A stretch of 64,000 nt of DNA, taken from NCBI RefSeq assembly GCF_002812485.1, contig NZ_CP025003.1, positions 4,650,001-4,714,000 on the forward strand. The letters are read 5' to 3'. Of this stretch, positions 1-10,820 are shown piece by piece. The stretch's first letter is position 1, and every line of letters begins with the position of its first letter. Made by a program: the position numbers and the translations under genes. The notes under the pieces were generated by a model that saw only the letters and a program-made list of their open reading frames with translations, did not search any database and was not told where the DNA came from. This stretch comes from Dickeya fangzhongdai (lineage in GTDB: Bacteria > Pseudomonadota > Gammaproteobacteria > Enterobacterales > Enterobacteriaceae).

Positions 1-1055
1 ATGGCGCATTCGCTGAGCGCGCCGCCCGCTTCCTGCCACACCTTGATGCGGCTGACCACAAACCGCGCTTCGTCCAGTTCGTTAAAGGCGCAATACAGCG
101 AAATCGGTTCGCCCTCGATGCCATCGGTCCACAGGTTCTTGCCCAGCCGGTCGCCGTTGTGGGCAATCAGCGCGTTGGCGGCATTGAGGATGTTGGCGGT
201 GGAACGGTAATTCTGCTCCAGACGGATGGTGGCTACGTCGCTGAAATCGCGCAGGAAGTGCTGGATGTTCTCCACCTGCGCCCCGCGCCAGCCGTAGATC
301 GACTGGTCATCGTCGCCGACGATCATCACTTTGGCGCTGTCGCCGGCCAGCAGGCGAATCCAGGCGTACTGGATACGGTTGGTATCCTGAAACTCGTCCA
401 CCAGAATGTTGTTAAAACGGTCGCGGTAATGCTGCAGGATATGCGGTTTGTTGAGCCACAATTCGTGGGCGCGCAGCAGCAATTCGGCGAAATCCACCAG
501 CCCGGCGCGATCGCACGCTTCCTGATAAGCCTGATAGATGCGCAGCCAGGTCTGCTCCACCGGATTGCCGTAGCTGTCGATGTGCTGCGGCCGCAGCCCT
601 TCGTCTTTCTTGCCGTTGATGTACCACATCGCCTGACGGGGCGGCCACTGCTTCTCATCCAGATTCAGCGCCTTGATCAGACGTTTGAGCAGCCGCAACT
701 GATCTTCGCTGTCCAGAATCTGGAAATCCTGCGGCAAGCCGGCATCCAGATGGTGCGCGCGCAGCAGTCGATGCGCCAGTCCGTGGAACGTGCCGATCCA
801 CATCCCGCCCTGACTGGTGCCGAGCAGTTGATCGATACGGTGGCGCATTTCCGCCGCCGCCTTGTTGGTGAAGGTCACCGCCATGATCGAATAAGGCGAA
901 CAGTTTTCCACCGTCAGCAACCAGGCGATGCGATGAACCAGCACGCGGGTTTTGCCACTGCCTGCGCCAGCCAGTACCAGCATGTTGCTGCGCGCCGCCG
1001 CCACGGCGTCACGCTGTTTATCATTCAGACTGTCGAGCAGGTCAGATACGTCCAT
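1..1055 (-). CDS. uvrD: DNA helicase II UvrD, N-terminal half (cut by window edge)
   Basis: This is the 3'-5' superfamily 1 DNA helicase of nucleotide excision repair and methyl-directed mismatch repair. The frame opens at an ATG at 1055 (MDVSDLLDSLNDKQ) and runs without a stop off the left edge, giving about 351 of the usual 720 residues. The Walker A motif [10 protein letters not shown] is near residue 30, [14 protein letters not shown] follows, and the DEFQDTN and [13 protein letters not shown] helicase motifs are present before the edge. The sequence is near-identical to E. coli UvrD over this part. A LexA box lies 57 bp upstream, so SOS induction is expected. It follows yigB and xerC on the same strand, as in E. 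coli. Confidence 0.96.
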   Translation of the reverse strand, partial: MDVSDLLDSLNDKQRDAVAAARSNMLVLAGAGSGKTRVLVHRIAWLLTVENCSPYSIMAVTFTNKAAAEMRHRIDQLLGTSQGGMWIGTFHGLAHRLLRAHHLDAGLPQDFQILDSEDQLRLLKRLIKALNLDEKQWPPRQAMWYINGKKDEGLRPQHIDSYGNPVEQTWLRIYQAYQEACDRAGLVDFAELLLRAHELWLNKPHILQHYRDRFNNILVDEFQDTNRIQYAWIRLLAGDSAKVMIVGDDDQSIYGWRGAQVENIQHFLRDFSDVATIRLEQNYRSTANILNAANALIAHNGDRLGKNLWTDGIEGEPISLYCAFNELDEARFVVSRIKVWQEAGGALSECA

Positions 1056-1111
1056 AGGCGTCGGTTATCCGTCAAAGAGGAACCCGGCCTCCGGATCGGA
1101 GACAAATTCCA

Positions 1112-1127
1112 CTGGTTATCTATACAG
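1112..1127 (-). promoter_or_regulatory. LexA (SOS) box of uvrD
   Basis: The 16-bp sequence has the form CTG-N10-CAG (CTGGTTATCTATACAG on the plus strand), the LexA operator pattern, with the usual A/T-rich centre. It lies upstream of the uvrD start, the position of the LexA site in E. coli uvrD. It supports an SOS-regulated promoter inside the yigB-uvrD gap. Confidence 0.85.
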
Positions 1128-1141
1128 TAAAAATAGCAGAA

Positions 1142-1858
1142 TTATAGCAACGTGGTGAGCGATGCCAAGCTGAAAATTTCCACATGCGGCAGCAGCCGGG
1201 AATCGTGAATCTGCATCAGGTTGCCGTCACGCAGATTAATCCAGCAGGATTGTACGCCGCTGCGAATGGCGCCGGCCACGTCGGTGGTCAGATCATCCCC
1301 CACATGCAGCAGGTTATGCAACGGTAAATTCAGCCGTTCGGCGGCCCGTTGATACATATCATGCCAGGGCTTTGAGCGGCCATCCGGACCGGCGCGCAAA
1401 ATAAACCGGAAATAATCGCCAAGACCGCAGGCGTGCGGATCGGCATTGCCGTTGGTGATCGCCACCAGCGGCCAGCGTTGCCCCAGCGCGCGCAATGTAT
1501 CGTGGGTTTCCTGCGGCACGGCGATACGGCTGCGCCAGCGGGCGAATTCCGCCATCACTGCGTCCGCGCCGGCGGCCGCCTCGTCCGGCGACATCCCCAC
1601 CCGGGTCATCGCCAGATGTACGGAACGCCAACGCCAGTGCGTGACGTCGTGATAAACCTCCGGCTCCTGCGCCAGCAGTTCCTGCCGTAGCTGACGCAAT
1701 CCTTCGCTGGTAAACGCCCGCAACCCAGGGTGATAGTTCTGCAAAAACCGCAACGACTCCAGCTCCGTTCGCCGGATAACCTCATAGTTGTCGTACAGGG
1801 TATCGTCCAAATCGAACGTGATGGCCTCAATCCGACCAAGCGGGCGATAAAAATACAT
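1142..1858 (-). CDS. yigB: HAD-superfamily phosphatase YigB
   Basis: Haloacid-dehalogenase-type phosphatase. The E. coli homologue removes phosphate from 5-amino-6-(5-phospho-D-ribitylamino)uracil in riboflavin synthesis and also acts on FMN and sugar phosphates. The 238 residues carry HAD motif I as DLDDTLYDN (about 16-24), ITNGNA as motif II, a conserved Lys in the KPWHDMY stretch, and [13 protein letters not shown] as the acidic motif. The start overlaps the xerC stop by one base (TGATG), so translation is probably coupled. Substrate assignment rests on family knowledge. Confidence 0.93.
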   Translation of the reverse strand: MYFYRPLGRIEAITFDLDDTLYDNYEVIRRTELESLRFLQNYHPGLRAFTSEGLRQLRQELLAQEPEVYHDVTHWRWRSVHLAMTRVGMSPDEAAAGADAVMAEFARWRSRIAVPQETHDTLRALGQRWPLVAITNGNADPHACGLGDYFRFILRAGPDGRSKPWHDMYQRAAERLNLPLHNLLHVGDDLTTDVAGAIRSGVQSCWINLRDGNLMQIHDSRLLPHVEIFSLASLTTLL

Positions 1859-2766
1859 CAGGATTTACCTCGTCTGGCGCGTGGGTGCGCGGCATCGTAC
1901 ACCGATGCCAGATGTTGAAAGTCCAGGTGGGTATAGATCTGGGTGGTGGAGAGGTTAGCATGGCCCAGCAGTTCCTGCACCGCGCGCAGGTCGCCGCTGG
2001 ACTCCAGCATGTGGGTGGCAAACGAATGCCGCAACTTGTGCGGGTGAACATGGCTGTTCACGCCCTGTTTGACGCCCCATTCGGCAAAGCGCTTCTGTAC
2101 GTTGCGCATTGAAATGCGCTTACCGAGGCTGGAGATGAATATCGCGTCGTCTTCCGGCGCGTAAATATCCCGCACCGCCAGCCAATTCCGTAGCCAGGTA
2201 ACGGCGGTCGCACCGATCGGCAGCTTGCGTTCTTTACTGCCTTTCCCCATCACCCATACTTCGCCGCTGTCCAGATCGACGTGACCGCAGTCCAGCCCGA
2301 CCAGTTCCGCCAGACGCAGCCCGGCGCCGTACATCACTTCCAGCATGGCGCGATCGCGCACCGCCAGCGGATCGCTGAGGTCGATATCCAGCAGGCGGCT
2401 CATTTCATCCACATCCATGTTTTTGGGCAGATGCCGACCCGCTTTCGGCGCCGGTACGCCGCGGGCAGGATTGGCCTTGAGCTCGCCGCGGCCAACCAGC
2501 CAGTCAAGAAAGCTGCGTAACGCCGACAGACGCTGCGCCAGACTGGCGGCGCTCAGCCCGTCGCGCTTGCTGCGCGCCACCACCGCTCGCACGCCGGCAG
2601 CATCCAGCGCCTGCCAATCGGCAACGCCGGACGCCGACAACATGTCGATAATCACCTGTAACTGATGGGCATAGCTGCTTTGCGTCAGCGGACTCAGTTG
2701 CCGCTCAACCCGCAGGTAACGCAGAAAGGCTTCGGCCGGCGCCGACAGGGGGGAATCGGGGTTCAT
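1858..2766 (-). CDS. xerC: Site-specific tyrosine recombinase XerC
   Basis: Partner of XerD in resolving chromosome dimers at dif. The 302 residues comprise an N-terminal SAM-like DNA-binding domain (about 8-95) and a C-terminal catalytic domain. The expected active residues are visible: Arg151 (in GAGLRLAEL), Lys175, His243 and Arg246 ([14 protein letters not shown]), His269 ([11 protein letters not shown]) and the nucleophile Tyr278. It overlaps the upstream DUF484 gene by 4 bases and yigB by one, forming a tight dapF-DUF484-xerC-yigB transcription unit as in E. coli. Confidence 0.97.
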   Translation of the reverse strand: MNPDSPLSAPAEAFLRYLRVERQLSPLTQSSYAHQLQVIIDMLSASGVADWQALDAAGVRAVVARSKRDGLSAASLAQRLSALRSFLDWLVGRGELKANPARGVPAPKAGRHLPKNMDVDEMSRLLDIDLSDPLAVRDRAMLEVMYGAGLRLAELVGLDCGHVDLDSGEVWVMGKGSKERKLPIGATAVTWLRNWLAVRDIYAPEDDAIFISSLGKRISMRNVQKRFAEWGVKQGVNSHVHPHKLRHSFATHMLESSGDLRAVQELLGHANLSTTQIYTHLDFQHLASVYDAAHPRARRGKS

Positions 2767-3464
2767 AGGCGTTCAATCCATCGCTCCAGCAATACCGGGA
2801 TAATCGTCGCCAGATGTTGCAACAGATCGGTGCCCATGCCGTCCTGATAGTGGTGGCTGTCGCGGCTGCTGAAAATCAGCAATCCCAGATCGCCGTTTTT
2901 TCCCATCAGCGACAGCGCCACCGAGCCGACATGGCGCGCCTGCGGCAACAACAGCAACAGTTCGGGGCCGTTCAGCGTCCCAAGATAATGATGCCGTTCG
3001 CCCAGCCGCTGGATACGCAGCGGCTCAAACACCGTACGGTTAAGCGCCAGATGGGTAAAATCGGAAGGCGCGCCGATACGCCAGCGATCGGTAAACAAAC
3101 GGATAGCCGCACCCGACAGCCCCAGTTTGCGCGCCCAGCGGTGCAGCCTGTCGAGCAATTCCTGCAACGACGCGGCGGTAGAGAGCGCCATCTGCAATTG
3201 CAATAGCTGGCTGAACAGTTCCTCGTTGCGGGTAGCCTGTTCCGTCAGCAAGGCGATCTCTTCTTCCAGATACTGAATGCGCTTGCGCTGGCGGGCGACT
3301 TTCCACTCCACCAGCGACACGCTGCCGCGCACCGGATGCGGAATACGCATGGTTTCAGTCTGGTGGGAATGGCGAATGAAAAAGTCAGGGTGCTGGCGCA
3401 GGTACTGCAACACCAGATCGTCAGTCAGCGCCTGACGTTCAGCCTGCTCTTCCACGTTCTTCAT
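2763..3464 (-). CDS. yigA: DUF484 family protein (YigA)
   Basis: A 233-residue GAF-like protein of the DUF484 family, always found between dapF and xerC in these bacteria; its biochemical role is not known to me. Visible features are an N-terminal segment with [12 protein letters not shown], a coiled region (about 75-115) rich in Glu, Leu and Gln, then a GAF-like C-terminal domain. Overlaps of 4 bases with both dapF and xerC indicate coupled translation. The name is by position and family. Confidence 0.88.
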   Translation of the reverse strand: MKNVEEQAERQALTDDLVLQYLRQHPDFFIRHSHQTETMRIPHPVRGSVSLVEWKVARQRKRIQYLEEEIALLTEQATRNEELFSQLLQLQMALSTAASLQELLDRLHRWARKLGLSGAAIRLFTDRWRIGAPSDFTHLALNRTVFEPLRIQRLGERHHYLGTLNGPELLLLLPQARHVGSVALSLMGKNGDLGLLIFSSRDSHHYQDGMGTDLLQHLATIIPVLLERWIERL

Positions 3465-4285
3465 AGATGCATAAACCCATCATAAACATGCGTAGCCGGG
3501 CCGGTCATAAACAGCGGGTGGCCGGGACCGTCCCAGTGAATCTCAAGTTCGCCGCCCGGCAGTTGCACTTTGACATCCGCCGCCAGCAGCCCCTGCTGAA
3601 TCCCCACCGCCACCGCGCCGCAGGCGCCGCTGCCGCAGGCCTGGGTTTCACCCGCGCCGCGCTCGAACACCCGCAACCGGATCAGGCCGGAGTTAACCAC
3701 CTGCATAAAACCGACGTTGGCGCGTTCCGGAAAACGTTCGTGGCTTTCCAGCAGCGGCCCGAGCGTCTCTACCGGTGCAGTATCCACATTGTCCACCTGA
3801 ATCACGCAATGCGGGTTGCCCATCGACACCACGCCGCACAGCACCGTGTGCTCGTCGGCACGAAGAATATAGGTTTTTTCCGGCTTAGCGGCGCGGAACG
3901 GCACCTGCTGCGGTTCGAAGTTAGGTTCGCCCATATTCACCTGCACCAGCTCGTCTTCCGTCACCGACAACACCATACGACCGTTATGGGTGCTGACGTT
4001 GATCTCACGCTTGTTGGTCAACCCTTTCAGGCGTACGAAACGGGCAAAGCAGCGAGCGCCATTACCACACTGCGCCACTTCGCTGCCGTCCGCATTGAAA
4101 ATTCGGTAATGAAAATCCAGTTCGGGATCGTAGGGCGGTTCAACGATCAATAACTGATCGAATCCCACCCCGCAATGCCGGTCCGACAGGCGACGGATCA
4201 GCTCCGGTGAAAAGTAGACATTTTGCGTCACGGCATCGACAACCATGAAATCATTGCCCAGACCGTGCATTTTGGAGAACTGCAT
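3461..4285 (-). CDS. dapF: Diaminopimelate epimerase DapF
   Basis: Interconverts LL- and meso-diaminopimelate, the step before lysine and peptidoglycan cross-linking. The 274 residues match the family length. The two catalytic cysteines are present: Cys73 in AQCGNGARC and Cys217 in [12 protein letters not shown]. The N-terminus [13 protein letters not shown] is the standard family start. The end overlaps the DUF484 gene by 4 bases; lptM lies directly upstream. Confidence 0.97.
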   Translation of the reverse strand: MQFSKMHGLGNDFMVVDAVTQNVYFSPELIRRLSDRHCGVGFDQLLIVEPPYDPELDFHYRIFNADGSEVAQCGNGARCFARFVRLKGLTNKREINVSTHNGRMVLSVTEDELVQVNMGEPNFEPQQVPFRAAKPEKTYILRADEHTVLCGVVSMGNPHCVIQVDNVDTAPVETLGPLLESHERFPERANVGFMQVVNSGLIRLRVFERGAGETQACGSGACGAVAVGIQQGLLAADVKVQLPGGELEIHWDGPGHPLFMTGPATHVYDGFMHL

Positions 4286-4373
4286 TTCCTGACCCCGCTG
4301 CGTTAAACGGGTGCGGCAGAGACCCTGTCGCGACCCGCGAGATTACCCTCAATCACCCTGCGTACCGCGGCGG

Positions 4374-4538
4374 CTACTGCCGGGCGGACGATGCTTGCGG
4401 AGCCTGGGTGTTTTGCTGCTGCGTTTTTTTAACCGGAGCCGGTTGCTCTGGCGGAAAATAAAGCGGGCCTTTCAAACCACAACCAGCCAGTGACATCACC
4501 AGCAATGCCAGCGCGCCCTGACGAAAAAGTGTTTTCAT
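4374..4538 (-). CDS. lptM: LPS-assembly lipoprotein LptM (YifL)
   Basis: Small outer-membrane lipoprotein that in E. coli assists oxidative maturation of the LPS translocon LptD. I chose the start at 4538 (MKTLFRQGALALLV) because a normal lipoprotein signal peptide then follows, ending in the lipobox LAGC. The mature part begins CGLKGPLYFPPEQPAP, the family signature, and ends in a Gln-rich low-complexity tail. The length is 54 residues. An in-frame ATG six codons earlier is possible but spoils the short n-region. Confidence 0.9.
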   Translation of the reverse strand: MKTLFRQGALALLVMSLAGCGLKGPLYFPPEQPAPVKKTQQQNTQAPQASSARQ

Positions 4539-4615
4539 TTCGTTAAAACCTGTCATTCAGATACCTATGCTCTCTATAATCGCAGGTGGATCATGAAAAT
4601 CAATAGGAATCGAAT

Positions 4616-4936
4616 ATGAACGATAGCGAGTTTCATCAATTGGCCGACGCGCTGATGCTGAAGGTGGAAGAAACGCTGGATCGATTTGATGGCGATGCGG
4701 ATATCGATTACGAAACTAATGGCGGCGTGATGACGCTGAGTTTTGAGAACGGCAGCAAGATCGTGATTAACCGGCAGGAGCCGATGCATCAGGTGTGGCT
4801 GGCGACCAAAGGCGGCGGCTATCACTTCGACTATCAGAATGGCCGTTGGATTTGCGACCGCAGCGGCAGCGATTTCATGGCGCTGCTGGCGCAGGCCTGC
4901 TCGGAGCAGAGCGGCGAAGACGTTTATTTCGATTAA
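4616..4936 (+). CDS. cyaY: Frataxin-like iron donor CyaY
   Basis: Bacterial frataxin, an acidic iron-binding regulator of the IscS/IscU iron-sulfur assembly machinery. The 106 residues begin [32 protein letters not shown], with the acidic helix-1 ridge that binds iron, and end in the family VYFD. An AGGA ribosome site precedes the ATG. It is divergent from lptM and convergent with cyaA, as in E. coli. Confidence 0.96.
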   Translation: MNDSEFHQLADALMLKVEETLDRFDGDADIDYETNGGVMTLSFENGSKIVINRQEPMHQVWLATKGGGYHFDYQNGRWICDRSGSDFMALLAQACSEQSGEDVYFD

Positions 4937-4964
4937 AAAAGACTGCCATTTCGACTAAAGCAGA

Positions 4965-4983
4965 TTGGGGCGGTTAGCCCCAA
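4965..4983. terminator. Hairpin between convergent cyaY and cyaA
   Basis: A perfect 7-bp stem (TTGGGGC / GCCCCAA) with a 5-base loop lies between the stops of cyaY and cyaA. The T tract after it is weak in either direction, so this is a probable but not strong bidirectional terminator. Confidence 0.45.
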
Positions 4984-5015
4984 CTGTCATTCATCCTGGA
5001 TTTCCCGCTCTGGAA

Positions 5016-7574
5016 TCAGAGCATCTGCAAGCGCTGGCTCAGCACCAGATTCTTCTTGTCTTCAGACGATGGCGTGACGCACAGATGAGACAGCGCGCTG
5101 CTGCGGAACGGGATTACCTGCGTGCGGCCGTCCAACTGAACAATCTGATAGAACTGCGGCAGATTGAAATTGATGAAGCTGGAGCCGTAGGTAAAGCGGT
5201 CGTGCGACGAGGAATAGAAGCGGCTGACGTCGCGCACCAGTTCTTCCTTGCTGCCTTCGCAATGGTGATAGACTTCCACCCGGTTCGACTCGTCCAGAAT
5301 ATAGATATTGAATCCCTGATTATCCTGTTGATCCTCAAAGAAGAACTGGATAATTCCCTCGCTGGCGACGCCGTCCACCACCGGAGGCAGATGGATATGG
5401 TTGGTTTCCACCTGAACCGGCAGCCCCTGCAGCTTGTTGTTGGAAATCGCGCCGTAGAACTCCACCGCGTTTTCCAGTTTCTGGGCCGATACGCTCAGGC
5501 GTTCGAAGAATAATCCCCAGGTCTCGCCCGCGACTTTCACCGCTTTGAAACGGCCTGGCTCCTGACGGGTGCTGGACAGACGCAGTTCAATACATTCGGA
5601 CACCAGTTGCTGCACCCGGGTCCGGATCAACCCGCGCAGATGCTGGCTGTAGCAGAACACTTCCAGCGACTCCGGCAGCGCCGCGTCCTGATGCATTTTG
5701 CCAAGAATGGTTTTCAGCGCTTCCAGCATCGCCTGTTCGCCGCTGAAATGCAGAGTACGCACTTCATTCCAGGAATTGCGGTACAACAAATCGATACTGC
5801 CGACCAGACACTGCTGCTGCTGGCCGAAGCTAAAGACGTCCAACTGACGGAAATCGAAGTGCACCACCTGATTGCGGAACGTCGCCGTCGGGTCATGCTC
5901 CAGATTGACGATAATCGCCAAATGACGAATCTCGCACGGGCTATACAGCGCTTTCGGCGTGGGAGCCGCCACCCGCAGCGGGAAGTGGCTGGACACATCC
6001 GACACCAGTTCCTGCAGCCGGGCGATATCGCACAGCTCATGCCCTTTGATGTGCAGGCGGGTGGACGATGTCAGCAGGCCGTTGAAATAGGCCCAGGCCA
6101 CCAGCTTGTTGAGATAGCGGTTATATTCCAGCGGCTGATGGCTGATGATGGCGTCCATTGACGGCGCCTGATTGTACAGATACCAGCCGGATCGATTAGC
6201 GCGTCCCGCCGGAACATAAATAAAGGTCAGATTAGTTTCTGACAGGTCGGGCGAAATCTGCGGGTTAACCAACGTAACCTTGCCCGGCAACGCCTCGAAA
6301 GCGGCATACAATTTGCGGGTCAGCACCCCGATATCCTGCGGGCTGGCGCTGACGCTCAGATTATTGCGGCGGGCGAAACGGATCAGGTTGCGATAGCTCT
6401 GCATCATCGCATCCAGCAGCTCGTTATGCGCTTCGCGCACCTGCCCAATTTTCCAGTTGGCGCGATTGTCCAGCATCACCAGCCGTTCGTCGCTCCATCC
6501 CCATGCCTGCACCAGTTGCGTCAGGATTTGGCGGCGCCAGGCGGTACAGGCGCGCTCGCGGGAGAGTTTTTCACACACTTTGAGGTAGAAGCAGCGACGC
6601 ACCAGATCCAGCCGGGTCTGGTCATTGATTGCGTTCAAATACTGGGTGACGCGCTCCAGCATCATGCAATAAGGGTCCAACCCGAAAGACACGATCTCGC
6701 CTTTATGCAGACGCGCTTTGATCTCGCTCGACAGCAGACGGGTATTGGGATATTCCCAGGAGTAGGCTTCCAGCAACAGGGTTTTCAGCACCGCCTTGTA
6801 GGGCGAGTCGATGCTTTTATACAGCTGCCACAGGCTGGCGCCAAAGTACTCTTCCGCCGACAGCGCGCTCAGCCCGCCCAAATCCAGCCATTCGTTCGGC
6901 GCCAGCGCGCCGCGGGCATACAGGGAAAGCACGAATTCATCATAATTGGCTTCCTCTTCCACCGGCACCATGTTCCACAGAATGCGCTTGCCCGCCATGC
7001 GCACCGCGGTGCGGTAAAATTCGTCCAGCAACAGGATATGCTGAGTGGAGCCGCAATCCTCGCCGCCGAGGCTGCCGCTCTCGTTATGGCGGAAGCGGTT
7101 TTCATCCATCAGGAAGAAACTGACGTCGACACCTTGCCCGGCCGCCCATTTTTCCAACAGCGAGCATTTCTGCTGCAGCCGCTGGCGCTCTTCGCTGTCC
7201 AGCCAGGATTGATGGCAGACCCAGATATCGAGATCAGAAGTACAGCTCTGCCCGATGGACGAGGTGCTGCCCATGGAATAGACACCGGTGATCGGCAGTT
7301 CGCCCTTGCGATCCGGCACAGACAGCTCGCCCCAGCGCAATTCCACGCCGTCGAGGTAGTGCTGTTGTTTTTCATCGGGGGAGAAAAGACAAATGCCGTG
7401 CGGAACCTTGCCTTCCAGATAGCCAGGCATCAACGGGTGATGATGATGTAATAAAACTGGCAAAAGACTGTAAACCTGCTGAAAAGCGGGTTTCATTGCT
7501 TCCAGAGCACGATCCACACGCAGTTGGTTGATCGCATCCAGTCTTTGCTTCAGTGTCTCGATGTAGAAGTACAA
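5016..7574 (-). CDS. cyaA: Class I adenylate cyclase CyaA
   Basis: Makes cAMP, the effector of CRP; in soft-rot bacteria cAMP-CRP drives plant cell-wall enzyme genes. The 852 residues compare with 848 in E. coli. The catalytic N-terminal half shows [19 protein letters not shown] (nucleotidyl-transferase-type metal site); the C-terminal half is the regulatory domain linked to EIIA-Glc control. The start is the rare TTG at 7574 giving [20 protein letters not shown]. coli cyaA also uses TTG, which limits translation. The C-terminal tail is divergent, as usual. A CRP-like site in the promoter suggests feedback repression. Confidence 0.97.
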   Translation of the reverse strand: MYFYIETLKQRLDAINQLRVDRALEAMKPAFQQVYSLLPVLLHHHHPLMPGYLEGKVPHGICLFSPDEKQQHYLDGVELRWGELSVPDRKGELPITGVYSMGSTSSIGQSCTSDLDIWVCHQSWLDSEERQRLQQKCSLLEKWAAGQGVDVSFFLMDENRFRHNESGSLGGEDCGSTQHILLLDEFYRTAVRMAGKRILWNMVPVEEEANYDEFVLSLYARGALAPNEWLDLGGLSALSAEEYFGASLWQLYKSIDSPYKAVLKTLLLEAYSWEYPNTRLLSSEIKARLHKGEIVSFGLDPYCMMLERVTQYLNAINDQTRLDLVRRCFYLKVCEKLSRERACTAWRRQILTQLVQAWGWSDERLVMLDNRANWKIGQVREAHNELLDAMMQSYRNLIRFARRNNLSVSASPQDIGVLTRKLYAAFEALPGKVTLVNPQISPDLSETNLTFIYVPAGRANRSGWYLYNQAPSMDAIISHQPLEYNRYLNKLVAWAYFNGLLTSSTRLHIKGHELCDIARLQELVSDVSSHFPLRVAAPTPKALYSPCEIRHLAIIVNLEHDPTATFRNQVVHFDFRQLDVFSFGQQQQCLVGSIDLLYRNSWNEVRTLHFSGEQAMLEALKTILGKMHQDAALPESLEVFCYSQHLRGLIRTRVQQLVSECIELRLSSTRQEPGRFKAVKVAGETWGLFFERLSVSAQKLENAVEFYGAISNNKLQGLPVQVETNHIHLPPVVDGVASEGIIQFFFEDQQDNQGFNIYILDESNRVEVYHHCEGSKEELVRDVSRFYSSSHDRFTYGSSFINFNLPQFYQIVQLDGRTQVIPFRSSALSHLCVTPSSEDKKNLVLSQRLQML

Positions 7575-7676
7575 GACGTTTCGCCTGCTTATCCCAGTGC
7601 CTATAAAGAAGCCGTTGTTTCCCCAACCTGTCCAGAATAGATATTAGAAGAATGGCGGGCAGATTATTGCTGGAAA

Positions 7677-7692
7677 CGTGATCAATTTAACA
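7677..7692 (-). promoter_or_regulatory. CRP-like site in the cyaA promoter
   Basis: CGTGA-TCAATT-TAACA on the plus strand reads TGTTA-N6-TCACG on the minus strand, close to the CRP consensus TGTGA-N6-TCACA. It sits in the same context as the CRP site that represses the main E. coli cyaA promoter. The remaining divergent cyaA/hemC region (7575-7900) holds no gene that I can support. Confidence 0.7.
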
Positions 7693-7900
7693 CCTTGCTG
7701 AAAGGGCGTAAAGAAACTAAAGAAAGTCAGATTTGTTTATTGATGCTTCAGCGTTGAACATATTATCGCCGTTTTTGCCGCGCCCGGCTATCCCCCGACG
7801 GGGTTTTGTCGTTCCCTTCCCTCATCACGACGGCCGGGCAACTGACACCGGCTCGCCTTCAATGGTACGATGGAAAGAAAGGATCAGAACGGTATCAAGC

Positions 7901-8842
7901 ATGGTAGACACTATTCTAAGAATCGCCACCCGACAGAGCCCGCTGGCGCTGTGGCAGGCCCATTTTGTTCAGCAACGACTCGAAGCCTGCCACCCCGGCT
8001 TGCGGGTAGAACTGGTACCGATGGTCACCCGCGGCGATGTGCTGCTGGATACGCCGCTGGCCAAAGTGGGCGGCAAGGGATTGTTTGTCAAAGAACTGGA
8101 ACTGGCGCTGCTGGAAAACCGTGCCGATATCGCGGTGCACTCAATGAAGGATGTGCCGGTCGAATTCCCCGAGGGTCTGGGGCTGGTCACCATCTGCGAG
8201 CGCGACGACCCGCGCGATGCCTTTGTCTCCAACCATTACGCCACGCTGGATTATCTGCCTGTCGGCGCCTGCGTCGGCACCTCCAGCCTGCGCCGCCAGT
8301 GCCAGTTGCGCGCCCATCGCCCGGATCTGGTGGTCCGCGATCTGCGCGGCAACGTCGGCACCCGCCTGTCCAAACTGGATAACGGCGACTACGACGCCAT
8401 CATTCTGGCGGTCGCGGGGCTAAAACGCCTTGGTCTGGAAGATCGTATCCGTACCGCGCTTAGTCCGGAGCAATCGCTGCCGGCGGTCGGTCAGGGCGCG
8501 GTCGGCGTGGAGTGCCGGCTGGACGATGCCCGAACCCGCGCGCTGCTGGCGCCGCTGAACCACGACGATACCGCAACGCGCGTACTGGCCGAGCGCGCCA
8601 TGAATACCCGGCTGGAAGGCGGTTGTCAGGTTCCGATCGGCAGCTACGCCGAACTGCAGGACGGCGACACGCTGTGGCTACGTGCGCTGGTGGGCGCGCC
8701 GGACGGCAGTCGCATTATTTACGCGGAACGTCGTGGGCTGCGTCAGGATGCCGAACAGCTTGGCATCGCCCTGGCGGACGAACTGCTTGAACGCGGCGCA
8801 CGCGACATCCTGCAATCCGTTTATGGAGCAGCCTCGTCATGA
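7901..8842 (+). CDS. hemC: Porphobilinogen deaminase HemC
   Basis: Condenses four porphobilinogens into hydroxymethylbilane in haem, sirohaem and cobalamin synthesis. I chose the ATG at 7901 ([19 protein letters not shown]), giving 313 residues, exactly the E. coli length; the open frame upstream to 7733 is not conserved protein. The dipyrromethane cofactor cysteine is in [13 protein letters not shown] near residue 242, and substrate-binding VGTSSLRRQ is present. The gene overlaps hemD by 4 bases and heads the hemCDXY operon, divergent from cyaA. Confidence 0.97.
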   Translation: MVDTILRIATRQSPLALWQAHFVQQRLEACHPGLRVELVPMVTRGDVLLDTPLAKVGGKGLFVKELELALLENRADIAVHSMKDVPVEFPEGLGLVTICERDDPRDAFVSNHYATLDYLPVGACVGTSSLRRQCQLRAHRPDLVVRDLRGNVGTRLSKLDNGDYDAIILAVAGLKRLGLEDRIRTALSPEQSLPAVGQGAVGVECRLDDARTRALLAPLNHDDTATRVLAERAMNTRLEGGCQVPIGSYAELQDGDTLWLRALVGAPDGSRIIYAERRGLRQDAEQLGIALADELLERGARDILQSVYGAASS

Positions 8843-9579
8843 CGATTCTGGTTACCCGTCCCTCTCCTGCGGGTGAGCAGTTGGTAGCCCGTCTCAGAAT
8901 GGCAGGCCTGCAGGCCTACCACAGTCCATTAATCGAATTTTCTCCGGGCAGCGAATTGCCGCAACTGCCCACCATGCTGCAAGCGCTACGCCCCGGCGAT
9001 CTGGTCTTCGCCCTGTCGCAGCAGGTTGTGGAATACGCTGACCCGGCGCTATCACGCGCCGGAACCGGCTGGCCCAAAACGCTCACCTATTTTGCGGTGG
9101 GGCGCGCCACCGGGCTGGCGCTGCATACCGTCAGCGGTTTGCCAGTGCTCTACCCGCCGGAGCGCGCGACCAGCGAAACATTATTGCAGTCGCCGGCGCT
9201 ACAGCAGGTAGCGGGCAAACAGGCGTTGCTGCTGCGCGGCAACGGCGGCCGGGAACTGCTGGGCGATACCTTGCAGCAGCGCGGCGCGCAGGTGCGTTAC
9301 TGCGAGTGCTATCAACGCAATCCGGTGGTTTACGACGGCGCGGAACAATGCCAGCGCTGGCAACATCTCGGTATCGATACGCTGGTGATCACCAGCGGAG
9401 AAATGCTGCAACAGTTCTATACTTTAGTGCCTGATTATTATCGAACTACCTGGCTACCGGGTTGCCGGGTCGTCGTCGTCAGCGAGCGTCTGGCCGAAAT
9501 GGCCCGCGAGCTGGGCTGGCGTGACATTCGGATCGCCGATAACGCGGATAACGATGCGCTGATGCGGGCGCTTCAATAA
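8839..9579 (+). CDS. hemD: Uroporphyrinogen-III synthase HemD
   Basis: Cyclises hydroxymethylbilane with inversion of ring D. The 246 residues match the E. coli length; the family is poorly conserved, but [20 protein letters not shown], the two-domain layout and [14 protein letters not shown] support the call. ATGA overlap with hemC couples their translation. Confidence 0.95.
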   Translation: MTILVTRPSPAGEQLVARLRMAGLQAYHSPLIEFSPGSELPQLPTMLQALRPGDLVFALSQQVVEYADPALSRAGTGWPKTLTYFAVGRATGLALHTVSGLPVLYPPERATSETLLQSPALQQVAGKQALLLRGNGGRELLGDTLQQRGAQVRYCECYQRNPVVYDGAEQCQRWQHLGIDTLVITSGEMLQQFYTLVPDYYRTTWLPGCRVVVVSERLAEMARELGWRDIRIADNADNDALMRALQ

Positions 9580-9617
9580 CGCAGCGGATGTCGTTATGCA
9601 ACTGATACCGTTACACA

Positions 9618-9649
9618 ACTAACCAGATAGTAAACTAACCAGATAGTAA
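9618..9649. repeat. 16-bp perfect tandem duplication in the hemD-hemX gap
   Basis: ACTAACCAGATAGTAA occurs twice without a spacer in the 111-bp gap between hemD and hemX, upstream of the hemX ribosome site. It resembles in size the three tandem duplications in the ECA operon of this window. Confidence 0.9.
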
Positions 9650-9690
9650 CCCGGACAATTACCATTACCCTGATCATAGGATGTACTCAT

Positions 9691-10818
9691 ATGACGGAAC
9701 ACATTACCTCCTCAACGCCCTCCGAAGAGGTGGTCGAACGGGCTGAACCCACATCTCCGCAAAAATCGCCGCCCTCCTCCGGTGCGTCGCGCCACGGTCT
9801 TGTGCTGGGCGCCATCGCCATCGTGGTTTCGCTGGCGCTGAGCGGCGGCGTCTATTATTACGCCCACCAGCAGATGACGCGTCAGAGTTCCGCCCTGACC
9901 CAATTGCAGGAGCAACTCGCTGCGCTGCAAAAACAGCAATCACAGGCGCAGCAGCAGTGGCAACAGACGCTGGACCAACAGGCCAAAGCCCTGAGCGCCG
10001 ATGAGCAACGGCTGGCGACCCTGACCCGGCAGGCTGGCGAAATGCAGGAAAAACTGGCTACGCTCGCCAACAGCGACTCCAAAACCTGGCTGCTGGCGCA
10101 GGCTGATTTTCTGGTAAAACAGGCCGGGCGCAAGCTGTGGAGCGATAAAGACGTCACCACCGCCGGCGCCTTGCTCAAAAGCGCCGACGCCAGTCTGGCG
10201 GACATGAACGACCCCAGCCTGATCGACGTGCGCCGGGCCATCACTCACGATATCGGCATGCTGGCCGGCGTCAGTCAGATCGATTTCGACGGCATCATCC
10301 TTAAAGTGAACCAGTTGGCGGATCAGGTGGACAACCTGCGGCTGGCCGATACCGACACCGACGAAGCGCCGATGGAAGAAAGCGACTCGACGTTGTCGGC
10401 CTCACTGAGCGAATGGCGGCAGAACCTGAGCAAGAGCTGGCACAACTTCCTGTCGGACTTCATCACCATTCGTCGCCGCGACGACAGCGCCGAGCCGCTG
10501 TTGGCGCCGAATCAGGATGTGTATCTGCGCGAAAACATCCGCTCGCGCCTGCTGGTCGCCGCACAGGCGGTGCCGCGTCACCAGAACGAAACCTACCGGC
10601 AGTCGCTGGAAACGGCGGCGACCTGGATACGCGCCTACTTTGACGAAAGCGATCCGACCACCAAAGCGTTTCTGGACCAGTTGGACGCACTGAGTCAGCA
10701 GTCGGTAGCAATGGATGTGCCGAATGAACTGCAAAGCCAGCCGCTGCTGGACAAACTGATGCAAACCCGAGTCCGTAACCTGCTGGCGCAGCCATCCGCC
10801 AAACCACAGGAGGGCTGA
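9691..10818 (+). CDS. hemX: HemX, membrane protein of the haem operon
   Basis: 375-residue single-span inner-membrane protein encoded downstream of hemD. It was once annotated as a uroporphyrinogen methyltransferase but lacks a methyltransferase fold. A polar cytoplasmic N-terminus (1-32) is followed by one membrane span (about 36-55), a long Gln/Ala-rich coiled coil (about 58-125) and a periplasmic domain ending [15 protein letters not shown]. Its role in haem metabolism is unproven. It lies 2 bases before hemY. Confidence 0.93.
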   Translation: MTEHITSSTPSEEVVERAEPTSPQKSPPSSGASRHGLVLGAIAIVVSLALSGGVYYYAHQQMTRQSSALTQLQEQLAALQKQQSQAQQQWQQTLDQQAKALSADEQRLATLTRQAGEMQEKLATLANSDSKTWLLAQADFLVKQAGRKLWSDKDVTTAGALLKSADASLADMNDPSLIDVRRAITHDIGMLAGVSQIDFDGIILKVNQLADQVDNLRLADTDTDEAPMEESDSTLSASLSEWRQNLSKSWHNFLSDFITIRRRDDSAEPLLAPNQDVYLRENIRSRLLVAAQAVPRHQNETYRQSLETAATWIRAYFDESDPTTKAFLDQLDALSQQSVAMDVPNELQSQPLLDKLMQTRVRNLLAQPSAKPQEG

Positions 10819-10820
10819 AC

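Noticed and set aside
159..1130. 323-codon plus-strand frame
   Set aside because: It is antisense to uvrD and reads through its LexA box; no protein family is recognisable.
7733..7900. N-terminal extension of hemC
   Set aside because: The extra 56 codons cross the promoter region and are not part of porphobilinogen deaminase; the ATG at 7901 gives exactly the family length.
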